Position numbers and translations under genes: made by a program. From Proteobacteria bacterium UBA6522 (GTDB lineage: Bacteria > Pseudomonadota > Gammaproteobacteria > Steroidobacterales > Rariloculaceae), in assembly GCA_002434915.1 (NCBI GenBank), contig DJLG01000063.1, positions 1 through 15,402 of the forward strand: DNA of 15,402 nt, read 5' to 3'. The notes below the pieces were generated by a model. The model saw nothing but the letters and a program-made list of their open reading frames with translations, did no database searches and was not told where the DNA came from. This document shows, one piece after another, positions 14,965-15,402 of this stretch (the first letter of the stretch is position 1; the number at the start of each line of letters is the position of its first letter).

Positions 14965-15402
14965 TTATAGAAAGAAGCCACCATGACCATAGCCAACCAT
15001 GCTCATCAGCATTGGTATGGAAAGTAATGTGTTAGTGCGTGATGCAAGAAATGCAACTCGTTTGGCTTTTGCTATTTCATCTGCTGTTGCTTCAACAATA
15101 CCTAGAATTTTTTTCTGATTAGGCCAAATTAAAACCCAGACATTAAATAGCATGATTGTGCCAAGCCATGCACCAACCCCGATAATGAATCCACCACCTG
15201 ACAACATAAAGGCATCCCCTAGAATACCTAAGTGGCCAAGGTATGCTGCACCAGATACCCAAGTTACAACAGCACCCCACCTAAACCACCAAAGTGCTCT
15301 AGGGGCGACATATTTTGTAATTGCTGCTCCGCCAGGTCCGCCATCATCTGAAGCCGCCTCAGCTAAGGCTGGAACTTGGACAAAGTTAAAATAGTAAAGT
15401 AA
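14965..15402 (-). CDS. PuuD-like urate hydroxylase membrane domain (DUF989/Urate_ox_N), C-terminal part
   Basis: The gene enters from the right edge, and 145 codons plus a TAA are visible. The fragment is a multi-helix membrane protein with stretches I know from PuuD-type proteins: LLYYFNFVQVPALAEA, then GAAITKYVAPRALWWFRWGA, the helix after IIGVGAWLGTIMLFN, and VWVLIWPNQKKILGIV. The end reads KRVAFLASRTNTLLSIPMLM and then GYGHGGFFL. PuuD proteins oxidise urate to 5-hydroxyisourate at the inner membrane, and classical ones continue into a cytochrome c domain. Here the protein ends straight after the last helix, so no C-terminal cytochrome is present. An in-frame ATG at 15207 is internal, since the family match continues upstream to the window edge. 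Urate as substrate is inference, and no other purine catabolism gene is in view. Confidence 0.8.
   Translation of the reverse strand, partial: LLYYFNFVQVPALAEAASDDGGPGGAAITKYVAPRALWWFRWGAVVTWVSGAAYLGHLGILGDAFMLSGGGFIIGVGAWLGTIMLFNVWVLIWPNQKKILGIVEATADEIAKAKRVAFLASRTNTLLSIPMLMSMVGYGHGGFFL

Overview
The window looks like chromosomal sequence from an AT-rich (roughly 40% G+C by eye), free-living, heterotrophic proteobacterium, most probably a marine-type gammaproteobacterium. This rests on gene content: a TIGR02444 (DUF2390) protein, an orphan CoxG, a Tat-exported PhoX phosphatase, a LACTB2-like hydrolase and a PuuD-type membrane domain, all densely packed with short spacers. No rRNA, tRNA, insertion sequence, phage gene or CRISPR array is visible. 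No intergenic gap exceeds 190 bp.

Layout. (1) 2-286, +: C-terminal end of a fatty-oxidation 3-hydroxyacyl-CoA dehydrogenase. It converges on (2) a minus-strand run read right to left from 4156 to 288: a TIGR02444 protein, an LhgO-like FAD oxidoreductase, a LACTB2-like metallo-beta-lactamase-fold hydrolase and an exported M19 dipeptidase. (3) 4227-5126, +: a DMT/EamA exporter, divergent from the TIGR02444 gene and followed by a weak terminator-like hairpin. (4) 7511 down to 5204, -: a three-gene run (128-aa protein of unknown function, membrane-anchored parvulin-type prolyl isomerase, HupE/UreJ-type membrane protein). (5) 7624-9624, +: phoX, divergent from (4). The shared 112-bp spacer holds a good candidate PHO box (two CTGTAT repeats 11 bp apart). 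(6) 9784-11888, +: a DAACS glutamate/dicarboxylate symporter and proC, 17 bp apart. (7) 12533-11985, -: an orphan CoxG with a C-terminal membrane anchor. (8) 12719-13966, +: a PcaF-like thiolase preceded by a possible 8-codon upstream ORF. (9) 14870-14004, -: nadC. (10) 15402-14965, -: the C-terminal part of a PuuD-like urate hydroxylase membrane domain, with a clear terminator hairpin between it and nadC.

How the genes fit together. Most are housekeeping or catabolic: beta-oxidation and thiolysis, NAD synthesis, proline synthesis next to glutamate/dicarboxylate uptake, and phosphate scavenging. The most system-like part is the phoX locus with its divergent three-gene operon. A metal-permease-like HupE/UreJ protein, a periplasmic foldase and an uncharacterised internally repeated protein share a control region with a metal-dependent exported phosphatase, with no hydrogenase or urease in view. 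A functional link is inference only. I did not find evidence for a defence system or other clearly novel machinery.
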